From a candidate division CSSED10-310 bacterium (GTDB lineage: Bacteria > CSSED10-310 > JAFGDC01): a DNA stretch of 7,679 bases. Both the position numbers and the translations under genes were made by a program. A model generated the notes under the pieces. That model was not told the origin of the DNA. It searched no databases and was given only the letters and a program-made list of their open reading frames with translations. Positions 1-7,002 of the stretch are shown one piece after another. Where the stretch lies: contig JAFGDC010000128.1 in assembly GCA_016932295.1 (NCBI GenBank), positions 1 to 7,679 of the forward strand, given 5' to 3'. Within the stretch, counting starts at the first letter, position 1. The number at the start of each line of letters is the position of its first letter.

Positions 1-1
1 G

Positions 2-883
2 GCGTTGCATCTCTTCCCCATCGACAGATACCATTCCTCGGCGCAGCTCAGGGGTGACCGCACCCTGCACCTGTTCACCTCGCGGGGCTGCCCGTACCAT
101 TGCGCCTATTGCTCGGGTGACCTGATCTTCGGGCGTTCCTTCCGTTATTCCAGCGCCGGCAGGGTGATCACCGAGATCAAGCGACTGCGAGATGAATTCG
201 GGGTGGACAGCGTACAGTTCTATGACGAGACCTTTACGGTGAACCGCCGCCGCGTCATGGAGCTTTGCCGCCGCATGATCGATGAACGACTCGGCATGGA
301 ATGGGCCTGCTTCACCCGCGTTGATGCGGTGGACGAGGAACTGCTTCGCACCATGCACAGGGCGGGATGCTACCAGATCTTCTTCGGAGTCGAGACCGGC
401 GTGCCGCGGCTGCTCGCCATGATCCAGAAGGAAACCACGCTGGCCCAGGCCCGCGTGGCCTTCCGACTGTGCCGGCGCATCGGCATCGAAACCGTGGCAT
501 CCTTCATGCTCACCCTGCCCACCGAGACGGAAGCGGAGACATGGCAGAGTATCCGCTTCGGCCTGGAGCTGGATCCCGACTATGTCTACTGGCTCACCTT
601 CACACCCTATCCCGGCACAAAACTGACGCGGATCGCCCGGGAGTCCGGGACCATCACCTCCACCGACTACGCTTCTTACAACGTGTTCAACAGGATCGTC
701 TACATCCCGGAGGGCCGGGACGAGGCAGAGATCAAGCGAACCCTGGCCAAGGCATACAAGAAGTTCTACTTCCGGCCGCGCTCTATCATCCGCCGACTCT
801 CCTCTTTCCGGCGGCTTCCCCCGGCCAAGATCGCCGGATTGTTGCGCGGCGGATTCAACACCTTCCTGCGCAAGAGGATGTGA
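2..883 (+). CDS. Radical SAM protein, probably B12-binding type (5'-truncated by window edge)
   Basis: The reading frame is open at the left edge, so the N-terminus is missing. The TTG at 5 would give a start only 28 residues before the cluster motif and is unlikely to be real. The visible part opens with a HLFPIDRY-like segment that usually links an N-terminal cobalamin-binding domain to the radical SAM barrel. It is followed by the 4Fe-4S motif CPYHCAYC (nt 89-112), which is CxxxCxxC. Barrel hallmarks follow: RVITEI, a QFYDETF strand, FTRVDAVDEELL, AGCYQIFFGVETG and a late TPYPGT segment. The C-terminal tail is basic (ending FLRKRM), as is common in this family. Reductive cleavage of SAM is expected, with methylation or a rearrangement as possible outcomes; the substrate is unknown. 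The TGA ends 1 nt before the next gene, a related protein. The B12 domain is inferred, not seen. Confidence 0.88.
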   Translation, partial: ALHLFPIDRYHSSAQLRGDRTLHLFTSRGCPYHCAYCSGDLIFGRSFRYSSAGRVITEIKRLRDEFGVDSVQFYDETFTVNRRRVMELCRRMIDERLGMEWACFTRVDAVDEELLRTMHRAGCYQIFFGVETGVPRLLAMIQKETTLAQARVAFRLCRRIGIETVASFMLTLPTETEAETWQSIRFGLELDPDYVYWLTFTPYPGTKLTRIARESGTITSTDYASYNVFNRIVYIPEGRDEAEIKRTLAKAYKKFYFRPRSIIRRLSSFRRLPPAKIAGLLRGGFNTFLRKRM

Positions 884-884
884 C

Positions 885-2297
885 ATGGCCCGAGTGCTCT
901 TTCTCCAGAACTTCTGGTTCGAGTTCCTGGGCACCATGTACCTGTCCGCCATCCTCAAACAGGACGGCCACCAGGTGGACCTGTTCATAGAAGGTGGGGA
1001 ATCTGACCTGATGGCATCGGTCGCGGCATTCAAGCCGGATCTGGTGGGCATGTATTGTACCACCGGAGATCACATCTGGGCGCTGCGGACCGCCGCCCGG
1101 GTGAAAACCGTAAGCGGTGCGCGCATCATTCTGGGCGGCCCTCACCCGACGTTCTTTCCTGAAATCATCGAGGATACGCATATCGACTACGTGTGCCGCG
1201 GGGAGGGCGAGGAGGCAGTGCGTGAACTCGCGAGGGCGTTGGATGGAGGACTGCCGGACAGCGCCATCCGCGGATTGTGGACCAAATCGGACGGCACCGT
1301 GCACCGGAACGAACTGGCGCCGCCTCTGCGCGACCTCGACGAACTGCCGCTGCCTGATCGAGATATTTATTATAAGCGCTATGAACTGCTGCGCGAGAAT
1401 CCGAGCAAGCATTTTATCACCGGCCGTGGCTGCCCGTTCACCTGCAGCTTCTGTTGCAACAAGGCATACAACGAGCTGTACCGAAACTGCGGTCCCATCG
1501 TCCGGCGTCATGCACCGGAGCGGGTGATCACCGAGATCCTGGCGGTCGCTGACAAGTATCCGCTCAAATCGGTTCGTTTTGACGATGAAGTCTTTCTGCT
1601 CAAGCCATCCTGGATTCTTGCTTTCCTGGAGATGTACCGGCAGCGGGTGAATATACCGTTCACCTGCCTGATCCGCGCTGATCTCACCACCGAGGAGAAC
1701 ATCTCCGCCATGAGTCGGGCCGGCTGTTATGCCGCGTACTTCGGTATCGAGAGCGGCAACGACAGGCTGCGCCAGGAAGTGCTGAAGAAGACCATCACCC
1801 GGGATGCGATCATGCGGACGGCGCACTATCTGCACAAGTACGGCATTGCCATCGGCACATTTAATATGCTGGGGATTCCAGGCGAGACCCTGGATGAAGC
1901 GATGGAAACCGTCGCCATCAATCAGCGCATCAGAACCGAGTATCCCTGGGCTTCGATCGTCCAGCCCTATCCCCGCACCGAGTTGCTGGAGATCGCGCGG
2001 GAACGCGGGGTTCTGGAAGAGGATCTGAGGCCTGAAGATTTTTCGGCTTCCTACTTCAATCGAAGCGTCATCAAAAACCCGCAGCAGGACCAGTTGATCA
2101 ACCTGCACCGTCTTTTCTACATCGCCGTCAAGGCGCCGCCCCTGCTGCCCATGATCCGCCTGCTCATCATGCTGCCACCCAACAAGCTGTTTGACCTGCT
2201 GTTCAGTGCCAGCTTCGGATACCGTTACATCAAGACCTACCGGGTTCCCGTGCTGCGCCTGCTGAAAGCCGCACGCTACCTGAAGGATCGGTTCTGA
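885..2297 (+). CDS. B12-binding domain radical SAM protein
   Basis: The 470-residue product is a complete class B-type radical SAM enzyme. Residues about 1-145 form a Rossmann-like cobalamin-binding domain: strand ARVLFLQNFW, then PDLVGMYC at 51-58, then the GGPHPTFFPE loop at 84-93. The linker LDELPLPDRD (151-160) leads into the SAM barrel. The cluster motif is C183, C187 and C190 (RGCPFTCSFC), with another Cys at 191. RVITEI, VRFDDEVF, AGCYAAYFGIESGN and NMLGIPGET are typical barrel segments. The C-terminal 70 residues are hydrophobic and basic (LPPNKLFDLLF). No DxHxxG motif lies after the first strand, so cobalamin would be bound without the classical lower His ligand, as in many relatives. 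The ATG at 885 is preceded by AAGAGGA at 872-878. The reaction is unknown; methylation of an sp3 carbon or a ring rearrangement are family precedents. Confidence 0.93.
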   Translation: MARVLFLQNFWFEFLGTMYLSAILKQDGHQVDLFIEGGESDLMASVAAFKPDLVGMYCTTGDHIWALRTAARVKTVSGARIILGGPHPTFFPEIIEDTHIDYVCRGEGEEAVRELARALDGGLPDSAIRGLWTKSDGTVHRNELAPPLRDLDELPLPDRDIYYKRYELLRENPSKHFITGRGCPFTCSFCCNKAYNELYRNCGPIVRRHAPERVITEILAVADKYPLKSVRFDDEVFLLKPSWILAFLEMYRQRVNIPFTCLIRADLTTEENISAMSRAGCYAAYFGIESGNDRLRQEVLKKTITRDAIMRTAHYLHKYGIAIGTFNMLGIPGETLDEAMETVAINQRIRTEYPWASIVQPYPRTELLEIARERGVLEEDLRPEDFSASYFNRSVIKNPQQDQLINLHRLFYIAVKAPPLLPMIRLLIMLPPNKLFDLLFSASFGYRYIKTYRVPVLRLLKAARYLKDRF

Positions 2298-3977
2298 ATG
2301 AAACCAGCCGGAGGAACACGCCGCCGGCCACTGCTGTCCGCCGCAGCCGCCGCGTTGGTCTGCGGAATACTCCTGAGCGCCTGGGAGTGGCTAATGCTGG
2401 TCACGCGGAGTATGTACGCACCCACGGGTCTCATCCGGCATCTCGAGGTCATACTCCTGGCCACCGCCATATACGGTCTTTTCGCGTTCTTGTTCATTCT
2501 CCCCTTTCACCTGCCGTATTGGTTGAAACAACGTCCGTTCTTTTTTGCCAAGCTGCTGATCCTGCCGGTCCTTATAAGCAGTTGCGGCATCGTGAACCGC
2601 TACACCGAGCAGATGTCTCGCAAGCTGCCGGTGACCGGCGCCGGCCGGAACCTCATCCTGGTGACACTGGATACGGTCCGTGATGATTTTCTCGGCTGCT
2701 ACGGGCATCCAACCATCAAAACTCCCTTCCTGGACAGGTTCTCCAGGCAGGGAGCATTGTTCGCCGATGTGGTCTGTCCCGCTCCCATGACCACGCCCTC
2801 GCACGCTTCCCTGCTCACCGCCACCATCCCTCGCCGGCATGGCGCCGCGGACAACCGTTATCGCCTGGGCGCCGACAATGTCAGCCTGGCGGAGCTACTG
2901 GTTCAGGCAGGCTACACCACGGCCGCCTTCGTGAGTTGCTATCCCCTGAACCACATGTTCGGGTTGAACCAGGGATTCATGATCTACGACGATATATTCA
3001 TCGAGCGCGGTGGATGGCGTGAACTGGTCCCTGTCTCCATGGTGAACCGGTGGCGGCGAAGGGGCCTGCTGGAGCGGGATGCGGGGATGGTGAACCGGGC
3101 CATTCTGCCATGGCTCGAGACGCATCGCGATCATACGTTCTTCCTCTGGATTCATTATTTTGACGCGCACGCCCCGTACACGCCGCCGCCGCCCTACCGC
3201 GGCATGTACCGCGACGCCATGCCGCCGGCCGCAGGACGCCTGACGCCGCCGGCCGCGGTGGAGATCGACAAGGCGTGCCGGATGGCGCCGGGGGAGGAAG
3301 CCTACCCGCTGCTTCCCATCGAACGATATGCCGGTGAGATCAGCCGGGTGGACAGGGCGCTGGAGGATGTATTCATGCGACTGGAGCAGCTCGACATGCT
3401 GCGCGATTCAGTGGTGGTGGTCACCGCCGACCATGGGGAAAGCCTCGGAGAGCACGAGTATTTTTTCAGTCATGGCGCGCTCCTGTTCGATCCTTCAATA
3501 ACGGTACCGCTGCTGGCTTCACTGCCTGACGATCGCGCCTCCCGGTTACTCGCCGCCCAGGTCAGGCTGATAGATCTCGCGCCGACGATTCTCGATTACC
3601 TCGGCCTACCCATCCATGAGCGGATGGAGGGGACCAGTTTGTTGCCGAGGATGAAGGGGGGGCGCGAACAGGTTCTGCCGGCCCTGATCGAGAATATCGG
3701 CATCATCCTGGCGCCCGGTGCGGTTAAAATGCGTGGATTACGGGCCTACGACTGGAAACGCCTGGAGGGGGCGGATGAATGCGCGGGACTCTATGACCTG
3801 CGCGCTGATCCGAACGAGATGCACAACCTCTGCGGGACAGAATCGGAATTGTCTGCTACAATGCGCGATATGACCAAGGATGGTTTCGCGCGAGCCTCCG
3901 GGGAACGCATCGACAGTCCCGTCCTGCTCGATGAGGAGGTGCGGGACAAGCTGCAACAACTCGGGTATATCAGGTGA
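2298..3977 (+). CDS. Membrane-anchored sulfatase-superfamily hydrolase/transferase
   Basis: The 559-residue product has three hydrophobic segments (about 11-35, 49-72 and 81-99) after a basic start (KPAGGTRRR). This predicts N-in topology with the catalytic domain outside the cytoplasmic membrane. The domain has the alkaline-phosphatase-superfamily marks: LDTVRDDFLGCYG with metal ligand D125, a nucleophile region PMTTPSHASLLT, HYFDAHAPYTPP around D289/H291, and TADHGESLGEHEYFFSHG with D378, H379 and H392. The tail carries LYDLRADPNEMHNL and ends in LQQLGYIR, both usual for this family. The CxPSR sulfatase signature reads TTPSH: Thr165 replaces the Cys that becomes formylglycine, and His169 replaces Arg. 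Sulfate-ester hydrolysis is therefore doubtful. A Thr-nucleophile phosphodiesterase or phosphotransferase role is possible. The ATG directly abuts the previous TGA, with GAAGGA at 2282-2287. The 'sulfatase-like' family call is firm; the substrate is unknown. Confidence 0.92.
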   Translation: MKPAGGTRRRPLLSAAAAALVCGILLSAWEWLMLVTRSMYAPTGLIRHLEVILLATAIYGLFAFLFILPFHLPYWLKQRPFFFAKLLILPVLISSCGIVNRYTEQMSRKLPVTGAGRNLILVTLDTVRDDFLGCYGHPTIKTPFLDRFSRQGALFADVVCPAPMTTPSHASLLTATIPRRHGAADNRYRLGADNVSLAELLVQAGYTTAAFVSCYPLNHMFGLNQGFMIYDDIFIERGGWRELVPVSMVNRWRRRGLLERDAGMVNRAILPWLETHRDHTFFLWIHYFDAHAPYTPPPPYRGMYRDAMPPAAGRLTPPAAVEIDKACRMAPGEEAYPLLPIERYAGEISRVDRALEDVFMRLEQLDMLRDSVVVVTADHGESLGEHEYFFSHGALLFDPSITVPLLASLPDDRASRLLAAQVRLIDLAPTILDYLGLPIHERMEGTSLLPRMKGGREQVLPALIENIGIILAPGAVKMRGLRAYDWKRLEGADECAGLYDLRADPNEMHNLCGTESELSATMRDMTKDGFARASGERIDSPVLLDEEVRDKLQQLGYIR

Positions 3978-3987
3978 GTGGCCTCGA

Positions 3988-5139
3988 ATGAAGTATTTGG
4001 ATTACATGCGGTTTGCGCCGCGATTGTTGTGTAAGCGCGGCGCCGACCCATTATATTTTGTCTTCTTCATCACCGAGCGCTGCCTTGCCAGGTGCCGACA
4101 TTGTCTGTTGGGCGCCGGCCCGCGCCGCCGGGATGAATTACGGTTGGACGAGATCGCCGCGGTTTCGCGCAGTATGGGACCCATGCTATTCCTGCTCCTG
4201 ACCGGCGGCGATCCCTTCCTGCGGCGCGATCTGCCGGACATCGTCGAGTTGTTTTACGTCAACAATCGAGTACGCAATCTAGGAATGCCCACCAACGGCT
4301 CACTGCCCGATCAGGTGGAACGGGCCGTTCGGGAAGTGCTTACCCGGTGCCCGAAGCTGGATTACGCGGTGGACATCTCGATCGATGGCATCGGTGCCGA
4401 ACATGACCACCTCCGCAACTGCCCGGGTCTCTTCGAGCGGGCAGTTGAAACCTATCGCCGGCTGGAAACCGTCAGGAGCCAGTACGACAACTTCAATCTC
4501 AATGTGGCGGTCACTGTCTCGGCTTACAATCAAGACCGTCTCGGGGAACTCTACGACTACCTGCGCGAGGAGCTGGGGGTGCAAACCATCAACCATCTTC
4601 TGGTACGGGGCAATCCTCGCGAACCGGCCGCGGCGCAGGTCGATCCTGATCGTTATCACCGGTTCAGCCGCTTGCTTGAGAGGGATATGCTGGTGCGACA
4701 GTTGACCGGGTATCACAATTTCCCCTTCAGTGATTTCGTCAACGCCATGAAGCACGTCCGCCAGCGGATCATCGAACGGATCGCGCGTGGTGGCCGATCG
4801 CCGCTGCCGTGTTATGCCGCCGTATTGAGCGCGGTGCTGTACGCCAACGGCGATCTCTATCCTTGCGAATTATTGGATCGCCCGCTGGGCAATGTACGGG
4901 AGGCAGGGTACGACTTCAATGCCCTGTGGCGTGGCCCCGCCGCCCGAGAAGCCGCCGATTGGATCCGCCGCACCCGCTGTCAATGCACCTACGAATGTTT
5001 TCTCACCAACAGCATTTTGTTCTCGCCGCGAGCCATCCCTGCGGTGCTGACGGAAGTGGTAAAACTAAAATGGATGAGACTGCTCCTTAGCGGGACGGCC
5101 GACGATCCAGCGTTCACGAAAGGATGGGATGATGTTTAA
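3988..5139 (+). CDS. Radical SAM protein with SPASM-like C-terminal Cys cluster
   Basis: The 383-residue product has the SAM cluster motif C32, C36 and C39 (ERCLARCRHC) close to the N-terminus, so there is no B12 domain. LLLTGGDPFLRRDL is the GGEP-like SAM-binding motif with Asp for Glu. GMPTNGS and VDISIDGIGAEHDHLR match the barrel of the MoaA/PqqE-like branch. The C-terminal part has C275, a GDLYPC motif ending at C293, then C331, C333 and C337 (CQCTYEC). This resembles a reduced SPASM or Twitch domain that would hold an auxiliary Fe-S cluster. The ATG at 3988 was chosen because a longer in-frame start at 3880 would overlap the upstream gene by 98 nt with a non-family N-terminus. AGGTGA at 3972-3977 is a weak ribosome site 10 nt upstream. 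SPASM enzymes often modify peptides, but no precursor peptide is present here, and carbohydrate or lipid substrates are equally possible. Confidence 0.92.
   Translation: MKYLDYMRFAPRLLCKRGADPLYFVFFITERCLARCRHCLLGAGPRRRDELRLDEIAAVSRSMGPMLFLLLTGGDPFLRRDLPDIVELFYVNNRVRNLGMPTNGSLPDQVERAVREVLTRCPKLDYAVDISIDGIGAEHDHLRNCPGLFERAVETYRRLETVRSQYDNFNLNVAVTVSAYNQDRLGELYDYLREELGVQTINHLLVRGNPREPAAAQVDPDRYHRFSRLLERDMLVRQLTGYHNFPFSDFVNAMKHVRQRIIERIARGGRSPLPCYAAVLSAVLYANGDLYPCELLDRPLGNVREAGYDFNALWRGPAAREAADWIRRTRCQCTYECFLTNSILFSPRAIPAVLTEVVKLKWMRLLLSGTADDPAFTKGWDDV
5119..5124 (+). promoter_or_regulatory. Ribosome binding site that decides the GT2 start
   Basis: AAAGGA lies inside the end of the preceding radical SAM gene. 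It is 4 nt from the ATG at 5129 and 7 nt from the in-frame ATG at 5132. The wider spacing favours 5132; the choice changes the product by only one Met. Confidence 0.6.
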
Positions 5140-5827
5140 AGGTCACAAGATTTCCGTGGTGATCCCTTGTTACAACGAGGAGGCGGGCGTTCAGAAGGTG
5201 ATCTCGCTGATGCCGGACTTCATAGATGAAATCCTGGTGGTGGACAACAACTCCTCGGATCGGACCGGCGCGGTGGCGGAAAGCCTTGGGGCCAGAGTCA
5301 TCCGCGAGGAGCGCCAGGGGTATGGACGGGCTTACAAGACAGGACTGGCGGCGGCGGAGGGCGACATCATCGTGACCATGGACGGGGATGCCACCTATCC
5401 CACCATCGCCATCAGCTATCTCATCGATGTCCTGCTCGCCGACAACCTGGACTTCATTTCCGCGGCCAGGGTGCCCATCCACTGGATCAAGAACATCAAC
5501 ATGATCCAGCGTTTTTTCGGCAACATCTTTCTCACCATCGTCGTCGGTATTCTTTTCCTGGTAAAACTCCGGGATTCGCAATCGGGCATGTGGGTCTTCA
5601 AGAAAGAGGTGCTGGACAAGTTCGAGATGGTGAGTGACGGCATGGCCTTCTCCGAAGAGTTGAAAATCAAGGCGTTCATGCACCGCGGGATAGCGGCGCG
5701 GGAAGTGCCCATCCAGTTCAAGTATGTGGAGCGGATCGGTCCCAGCAAACTCAACCTGTGGGACGACGGCTTCAAGAACCTGCTGTTCCTCTTCAAATTG
5801 CGGTTCGATAAGGAAATGAAACTGTAG
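5132..5827 (+). CDS. Family 2 glycosyltransferase, dolichol-phosphate-mannose-synthase-like
   Basis: The 231-residue product is a single GT-A domain. From the N-terminus it shows VVIPCYNEE (9-17), VVDNNSSDRT (36-45), the GYGRAYKTG loop (63-71) and the metal-binding DGD at 84-86 within TMDGDATYP. It then has DSQSGMWVF (148-156), SEELKIKA (174-181), and GPSKLNLWDDG near the end. This order is that of DPM/DPG-synthase-like GT2 enzymes, which transfer a sugar from a nucleotide donor to a polyprenyl phosphate or other acceptor at the cytoplasmic membrane face. A hydrophobic stretch at about 132-146 may contact the membrane; there is no C-terminal transmembrane anchor. It overlaps the upstream gene by 8 nt (11 nt from the alternative ATG at 5129), suggesting translational coupling. 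The donor sugar and acceptor cannot be read from the sequence. Together with the downstream epimerase it points to glycan or glycolipid assembly. Confidence 0.93.
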   Translation: MFKGHKISVVIPCYNEEAGVQKVISLMPDFIDEILVVDNNSSDRTGAVAESLGARVIREERQGYGRAYKTGLAAAEGDIIVTMDGDATYPTIAISYLIDVLLADNLDFISAARVPIHWIKNINMIQRFFGNIFLTIVVGILFLVKLRDSQSGMWVFKKEVLDKFEMVSDGMAFSEELKIKAFMHRGIAAREVPIQFKYVERIGPSKLNLWDDGFKNLLFLFKLRFDKEMKL

Positions 5828-5829
5828 GA

Positions 5830-5843
5830 GGCGCCGCGGCGCC
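5830..5843. repeat. Perfect 14-bp palindrome in the GT2-epimerase gap
   Basis: GGCGCCGCGGCGCC is its own reverse complement and lies 2 nt after the GT2 stop codon, in the only sizeable gap of the window (5828-5865, 38 nt). As RNA it could form a 5-bp G/C stem with a CGCG loop. No T-run follows, so it is not a classical Rho-independent terminator. It could slow exonucleases, mark a weak attenuation point, or be chance in GC-rich DNA. Confidence 0.5.
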
Positions 5844-5850
5844 CATCTTG

Positions 5851-5857
5851 AAAGGGG
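5851..5857 (+). promoter_or_regulatory. Ribosome binding site that decides the epimerase start
   Basis: AAAGGGG ends 8 nt before the ATG at 5866. It lies downstream of an alternative in-frame TTG at 5848, which it could not serve, so it supports 5866. The family N-terminus MKNILVTGGAGFVG begins at 5866. Confidence 0.65.
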
Positions 5858-5865
5858 CTCTAGTG

Positions 5866-7002
5866 ATGAAAAACATATTGGTAACCGGCGGGGCGGGTTT
5901 CGTCGGCTCTCACCTCGTCGAAGAACTGGTGAGACTGGGCCACCGTGTCACGGTGTTCGATAATCTGGATCCGCAGGTGCATGGAGAAAACGCCGATTTC
6001 CCCGATTACCTGCCTGACTCAGCCGAATGCATCAAGGGCGATGTGCGGGATCGCGATGCCCTGCGACGCGCCATGCTCGGCAAGGAAGTCATCTTCCACG
6101 AGGGTGCCGCGGTCGGCGTGGGCCAGTCCATGTATGAGATCAGGCGTTACACCGATTACAACTCCGTCGGCGGCGCCACGCTTCTGGACATCCTGGTGAA
6201 TGATTTCGATGTCCGGGACAAGATCGAAAAGGTGGTGGTGGCATCATCCATGTCGATCTACGGCGAAGGCGCTTTCGAGTGCCCAGACTGCGGGCCCGTC
6301 GATGTCCGCCTGCGACCCGCCAGTCAGCTCGAACGATTCGAGTGGGAAGTGCAGTGTCCGGAGTGCGGCAAGCCGGCCAGAGCGCTGCCTACCGGCGAAC
6401 GCAAGCGGTTGGACCCGACGTCCGTCTATGCGATTACCAAGCGGGATCACGAAGAGATGTTCCTGAGTGTCGGGACCAGCTACCGGATTCCCACCACGGC
6501 CCTGCGCTATTTCAATATCTATGGTCCCAGGCAGGCGCTATCAAATCCCTATACCGGAGTAGCCGCCATCTTTTCCAGCCGGGTACTGAACGGTAATCCG
6601 CCGGTGGTCTACGAGGACGGCGCGCAGAGCCGCGATTTCGTCCATGTCACCGATATTGTCCAAGCCAATATCCTGTCCATGCAGAAGCGGGAGGCTGACT
6701 ACCAGGTCTTCAACGTAGGTTCCGGACGCAGCGTCACCATTCGCCGGGTTGGAGAACTGCTTATCGAACGCCTGGCCCCAGGTTCCGGACTGGCCCCGGT
6801 GCTCACCAACAAATTCCGCGAGGGAGATGTCCGCCACTGTTTCGCGGATATCGGCAAGATCAGCGCAACGCTCGGTTATCGGCCGCGGGTTCAGTTCGAG
6901 CAGGGCATAGAGGATCTCACCGAGTGGGTACGGACACAGACCGCCGTCGACCGTTTCGAGGAAGCCGCGAAGGAGTTGCGAAGGAGGGGCCTGGCTCAAT
7001 GA
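5866..7002 (+). CDS. NAD-dependent sugar-nucleotide epimerase, dTDP-L-rhamnose 4-epimerase-like
   Basis: The 378-residue product is an extended short-chain dehydrogenase/reductase. The N-terminal TGGAGFVG (7-14) is the GxxGxxG NAD motif, with D32 in VFDNL contacting the ribose and GDV at 58-60. The active site has the SSMS strand (127-130) and YAITK with Y188/K192. LRYFNIYGPRQALSNPYTG and QSRDFVHVTDIV are substrate-domain motifs of UDP- or dTDP-sugar epimerases. VGVGQSMYEI, SSMSIYGEG and the RHCFADI ending match what I recall of dTDP-L-rhamnose 4-epimerases, which make dTDP-6-deoxy-L-talose; this specificity is inferred. Residues 139-167 carry an extra CPDC...CPEC pair just before the catalytic Tyr, probably binding a metal. 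HEGAA at 78-82 replaces the more usual HxAA. The start at 5866 has AAAGGGG upstream. The TGA overlaps the next ATG. Confidence 0.92.
   Translation: MKNILVTGGAGFVGSHLVEELVRLGHRVTVFDNLDPQVHGENADFPDYLPDSAECIKGDVRDRDALRRAMLGKEVIFHEGAAVGVGQSMYEIRRYTDYNSVGGATLLDILVNDFDVRDKIEKVVVASSMSIYGEGAFECPDCGPVDVRLRPASQLERFEWEVQCPECGKPARALPTGERKRLDPTSVYAITKRDHEEMFLSVGTSYRIPTTALRYFNIYGPRQALSNPYTGVAAIFSSRVLNGNPPVVYEDGAQSRDFVHVTDIVQANILSMQKREADYQVFNVGSGRSVTIRRVGELLIERLAPGSGLAPVLTNKFREGDVRHCFADIGKISATLGYRPRVQFEQGIEDLTEWVRTQTAVDRFEEAAKELRRRGLAQ
6981..6987 (+). promoter_or_regulatory. Strong ribosome binding site for the AMP-ligase gene
   Basis: AAGGAGG, a near-consensus Shine-Dalgarno inside the end of the epimerase gene, lies 11 nt before the ATG at 6999. 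It supports this start and suggests re-initiation at the ATGA overlap (6999-7002). Confidence 0.65.

Noticed and set aside
5..7. TTG at 5 as a true start of the first gene.
   Set aside because: The frame is open to the window edge, no ribosome site can be seen, and the product would begin in the usual linker between the B12 and SAM domains. Truncation by the window is the simpler reading.
855..2108. Long open frame on the reverse strand (417 codons) antisense to the B12 radical SAM gene.
   Set aside because: Its codons are in exact antiparallel register with the forward gene, so it stays open simply because the forward gene avoids the rare codons TTA, CTA and TCA. It has no recognisable family motif, whereas the forward gene does. 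The same applies to reverse frames at 2391-2840, 4300-4755, 5114-5683 and 6541-6999.
3880..3987. Upstream extension of the SPASM radical SAM gene to an ATG at 3880.
   Set aside because: It would overlap the hydrolase gene by 98 nt and add a Ser/Cys-rich N-terminus unlike the family. The ATG at 3988 gives the expected short lead before the cluster motif.
5848..5865. TTG start for the epimerase at 5848.
   Set aside because: The ribosome site at 5851-5857 lies downstream of it, and the Rossmann-fold start at 5866 is standard for the family.
5830..5865. Rho-independent terminator after the GT2 gene.
   Set aside because: The palindrome is followed by CATCTTGAAAGG, not a T-run, and the next gene begins 22 nt later.
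3988..5865. RiPP maturation locus centred on the SPASM radical SAM protein.
   Set aside because: No short precursor gene fits in the gaps (10 nt and 38 nt), and the neighbours are sugar enzymes rather than peptidases or peptide exporters. It could be revisited if a precursor lies outside the window.
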